Part shown: positions 62,743 to 64,000 of the stretch, piece after piece
How positions within the stretch are numbered: position 1 is the first letter of the stretch
Layout: each line of letters begins with the position of its first letter
NCBI GenBank assembly: GCA_963844635.1
Contig: CAWJPD010000003.1
Span: 496,001-560,000 of the forward strand
DNA length: 64,000 nucleotides
Direction: 5' to 3'
From: JAJPKK01 sp963844635
GTDB taxonomy: Bacteria > Pseudomonadota > Alphaproteobacteria > Rhizobiales > Xanthobacteraceae
The notes under the pieces: model-generated
Databases searched by the model: none
Told to the model about the DNA's origin: nothing
The model's input: the letters and a program-made list of their open reading frames with translations, nothing else
Program-made: the position numbers and the translations under genes

Positions 62743-63780
62743 ATGGGCAAGCGCGTTGCACTGATCACGGGCGTTGCCGGCCAGGATGGCACCTATCTTA
62801 CGCAGCTTCTGGTCGCCAAGGGCTACGAAGTGCACGGCATCAAGCGGCCGTCATCCGCCTTTACCCCCGAACGGCTCGATTATCTCAAAAGCGCGCAGTG
62901 CCGCCCCGGCGTCGATTTTGCGCTGATCGACGGCGACCTTGCGGATGGTGCTGGCCTGCTGCGCCAAGTGGAACGGCTCGCACCCACGGAAATCTACAAT
63001 CTTGCCGGTCCGAGCCAGGTTCATGCGAGTTTTGCCGCGGCCGAAGCCAATGCGGATGTTAACGCGATCGGCGCTCTGCGCCTGCTCGAGGCGATCCATC
63101 GGCTCGGGCTTGCGGACGCAGTGCGGTTCTACCAGGCGTCGACCTCGGAACTGTTCGGCATCGCGCCGGAGCAGCCGCAATCCGAGACGACGCCATTTCA
63201 CCCCCGCTCGCCTTATGCGGTCGCCAAGCTATATGGCCACTGGATCACGGTGAACTACCGGGAAGCCTATGGGCTGCATGCGTCGAACGGCATTCTGTTT
63301 AATCACGAGAGCCCCTTGCGCGGCGACAGCTTCGTGACACGGAAGATCACACGCAGCGTCGCCGCGATCAGCGCCGGCAAGCTTGACAGGCTTGCTCTGG
63401 GTAATCTCGATGCGAAGCGCGACTGGGGCCATGCCCGCGACTTCGTCGATGGGATGTGGCGGATGCTTCAGCAGCCGCGGGCGGACGATTACGTGCTCGC
63501 GACCGGGGAGTCTCATACCGTTCGGGACTTCGTTAGCGCCGCTTTCGTGCGCATCGGCCGGCGCATTGTGTGGCGGGGGACCGGCATTGCAGAGAAGGGT
63601 CTCGACGCCGCGACGTCAGCCGTGCTCGTTTCCGTCGATCCGCAGCATTTCCGTCCGACCGAACCGGGCGCCACACTCGGCAATGCCACCAAGGCGCGCG
63701 AGCGACTCGGCTGGGTCGCCCGGGCCCGCTTTGCCGATCTTGTCGCCGAGATGGTTGAAGCGGATTTACACCGGCTTTAG
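62743..63780 (+). CDS. gmd: GDP-mannose 4,6-dehydratase family protein
   Basis: A 345-residue short-chain dehydrogenase/reductase-type enzyme that turns GDP-mannose into GDP-4-keto-6-deoxymannose, on the way to GDP-fucose or related sugars. The NADP motif is RVALITGVAGQDGTYLTQLL. HGIKRPSSAFTPERLDYL, IYNLAGPSQVHASFAAAE and FYQASTSELFGIAPEQPQSE follow, with the catalytic YxxxK in RSPYAVAKLYGHW. NHESPLRGDSFVTRKITRSV is typical. The length is slightly short of the usual 360-370, with small changes in the C-terminal part (KGLDAATSAVLVSVDPQHFR). It lies behind the TRAP operon but is probably a separate unit; the product would feed LPS or capsule. Confidence 0.9.
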   Translation: MGKRVALITGVAGQDGTYLTQLLVAKGYEVHGIKRPSSAFTPERLDYLKSAQCRPGVDFALIDGDLADGAGLLRQVERLAPTEIYNLAGPSQVHASFAAAEANADVNAIGALRLLEAIHRLGLADAVRFYQASTSELFGIAPEQPQSETTPFHPRSPYAVAKLYGHWITVNYREAYGLHASNGILFNHESPLRGDSFVTRKITRSVAAISAGKLDRLALGNLDAKRDWGHARDFVDGMWRMLQQPRADDYVLATGESHTVRDFVSAAFVRIGRRIVWRGTGIAEKGLDAATSAVLVSVDPQHFRPTEPGATLGNATKARERLGWVARARFADLVAEMVEADLHRL

Positions 63781-63796
63781 AGCGGGATGCGTTCAG
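63779..63796 (-). repeat. dispersed repeat, tail unit (inverted)
   Basis: AGAGCGGGATGCGTTCAG is the reverse complement of CTGAACGCATCCCGCTCT, the tail unit seen at 34.05 kb and 40.46 kb. Its start touches the gmd stop codon, and its end overlaps the DUF3551 stop codon. Confidence 0.7.
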
Positions 63797-63999
63797 AAGC
63801 CGCCGCCCGCTCGGCCCGTCTGGTTTTGCCTATGACCTTGTCGGCGCACATCCAGTGCGGAGGGATGATAGTACGGGCTGCGAACACAAATTCCCCCTCG
63901 GGGACGGGCCTGCAACAGACAGGATTGGTAGGTCGAATAGTAGCAGGAAAAGTCCGGTTCGGGCGCATTGTGCTCGTAGCACCATGGATATTGGCTTAC
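63793..63999 (-). CDS. DUF3551 family protein (5' end beyond window)
   Basis: A partial gene whose start lies beyond the right edge; 68 residues are visible. The stop is TGA at 63793-63795. The text QYPWCYEHNAPEPDFSCYYS, then TYQSCLLQARPRGGICVRSP and YYHPSALDVRRQ, matches the DUF3551 pattern of small exported proteins with conserved PWC, a C-Y-x-T-Y-x-x-C core and a later Cys. These are abundant in Bradyrhizobium and relatives, of unknown function, and expected to carry a signal peptide (not visible here). The last residues lie in a dispersed repeat. It is easily missed because no start codon is in view. Confidence 0.8.
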   Translation of the reverse strand, partial: VSQYPWCYEHNAPEPDFSCYYSTYQSCLLQARPRGGICVRSPYYHPSALDVRRQGHRQNQTGRAGGGF

Positions 64000-64000
64000 C

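Noticed and set aside
1..64000. tRNA, rRNA, CRISPR arrays, insertion sequences and prophage genes
   Set aside because: None was recognised on reading both strands; repeats seen are palindromic dispersed elements without regular spacers or transposase genes.

Overview
The window looks like a chromosomal segment of a high-GC alphaproteobacterium of the order Hyphomicrobiales (Rhizobiales), close to Bradyrhizobiaceae/Xanthobacteraceae. The evidence is the PhaR, phasin, ClpS/ClpA, DnaJ-like, OxyR and DUF3551 proteins, hopanoid genes, TctC and TRAP uptake proteins, and dispersed palindromic repeats of the GCATGATCCCGAAAA...GATCATGCGC type common in that group. No rRNA, tRNA, CRISPR array, transposase or phage gene was recognised.

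Layout. 1-5.5 kb: accessory catabolic genes (ThDP enzyme cut by the left edge, class II aldolase, TctC binding protein, HpaB-type flavin monooxygenase, MarR regulator with likely operators). 5.6-8.4 kb: fumarate-reductase-like flavoprotein plus a secreted protein of unknown function. 8.6-11 kb: rpmF, a membrane protein, gamma-glutamyltransferase. 11.06-11.54 kb: a DUF559 nuclease gene fitted exactly between inverted palindromic repeats. 11.7-15.4 kb: pyrK-pyrD-pyrC-pyrE. 15.4-19.6 kb: two more secreted proteins of the unknown family and a Tat-exported flavoprotein. 19.8-27 kb: a DUF4142-SYLF fusion, hpnJ, hpnI, a YkoP-like protein, an AI-2E-type permease and a family 2 glycosyltransferase. 27.2-30.5 kb: katG divergent from oxyR. 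30.5-38.4 kb: clpA, clpS, phasin, a D,D-carboxypeptidase with a SPOR domain, a DnaJ-domain protein and a VWA protein. 38.6-41.5 kb: glutaminyl cyclase, a stress-type membrane protein, and a fourth secreted family member. 41.5-49.9 kb: methylmalonyl-CoA mutase, a diguanylate cyclase, phaA divergent from phaR, a degenerate GGDEF-EAL protein and a small conserved gene. 50-53.9 kb: GH4 and GH1 glycosidases and glucokinase. 54-57.2 kb: LptF and an MsbA-like exporter. 57.3-62.7 kb: a Rieske dioxygenase (alpha, beta) with a complete TRAP transporter. 62.7-64 kb: a GDP-mannose 4,6-dehydratase family gene and a DUF3551 gene cut by the right edge.

Ten otherwise well-conserved genes between 14.9 and 49.9 kb (pyrE, hpnJ, katG, clpA, phasin, D,D-carboxypeptidase, dnaJ-like, methylmalonyl-CoA mutase, GGDEF-EAL, one small gene) are each broken by one or two 1-2 base indels, 13 in all. 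Removing or adding the bases restores family-typical lengths. Because pyrE and clpA-type housekeeping genes are hit without any other damage, sequencing or assembly error is the simplest explanation. They are marked as pseudogene here only because the reading frame as given is interrupted.

Working together: PHB storage is represented by phaA, phaR and a phasin whose upstream region holds a PhaR-like palindrome. Peroxide defence is katG with its regulator oxyR. Outer-membrane biology is represented by hopanoid side-chain genes, LptF, the MsbA-like exporter and GDP-mannose metabolism. Carbon uptake and breakdown appear as three modules: HpaB/TctC, Rieske/TRAP, and GH4/GH1/glk. The most novel items are the DUF559-palindrome cassette and the repeated pairing of an uncharacterised secreted protein family with fumarate-reductase-like flavoproteins.
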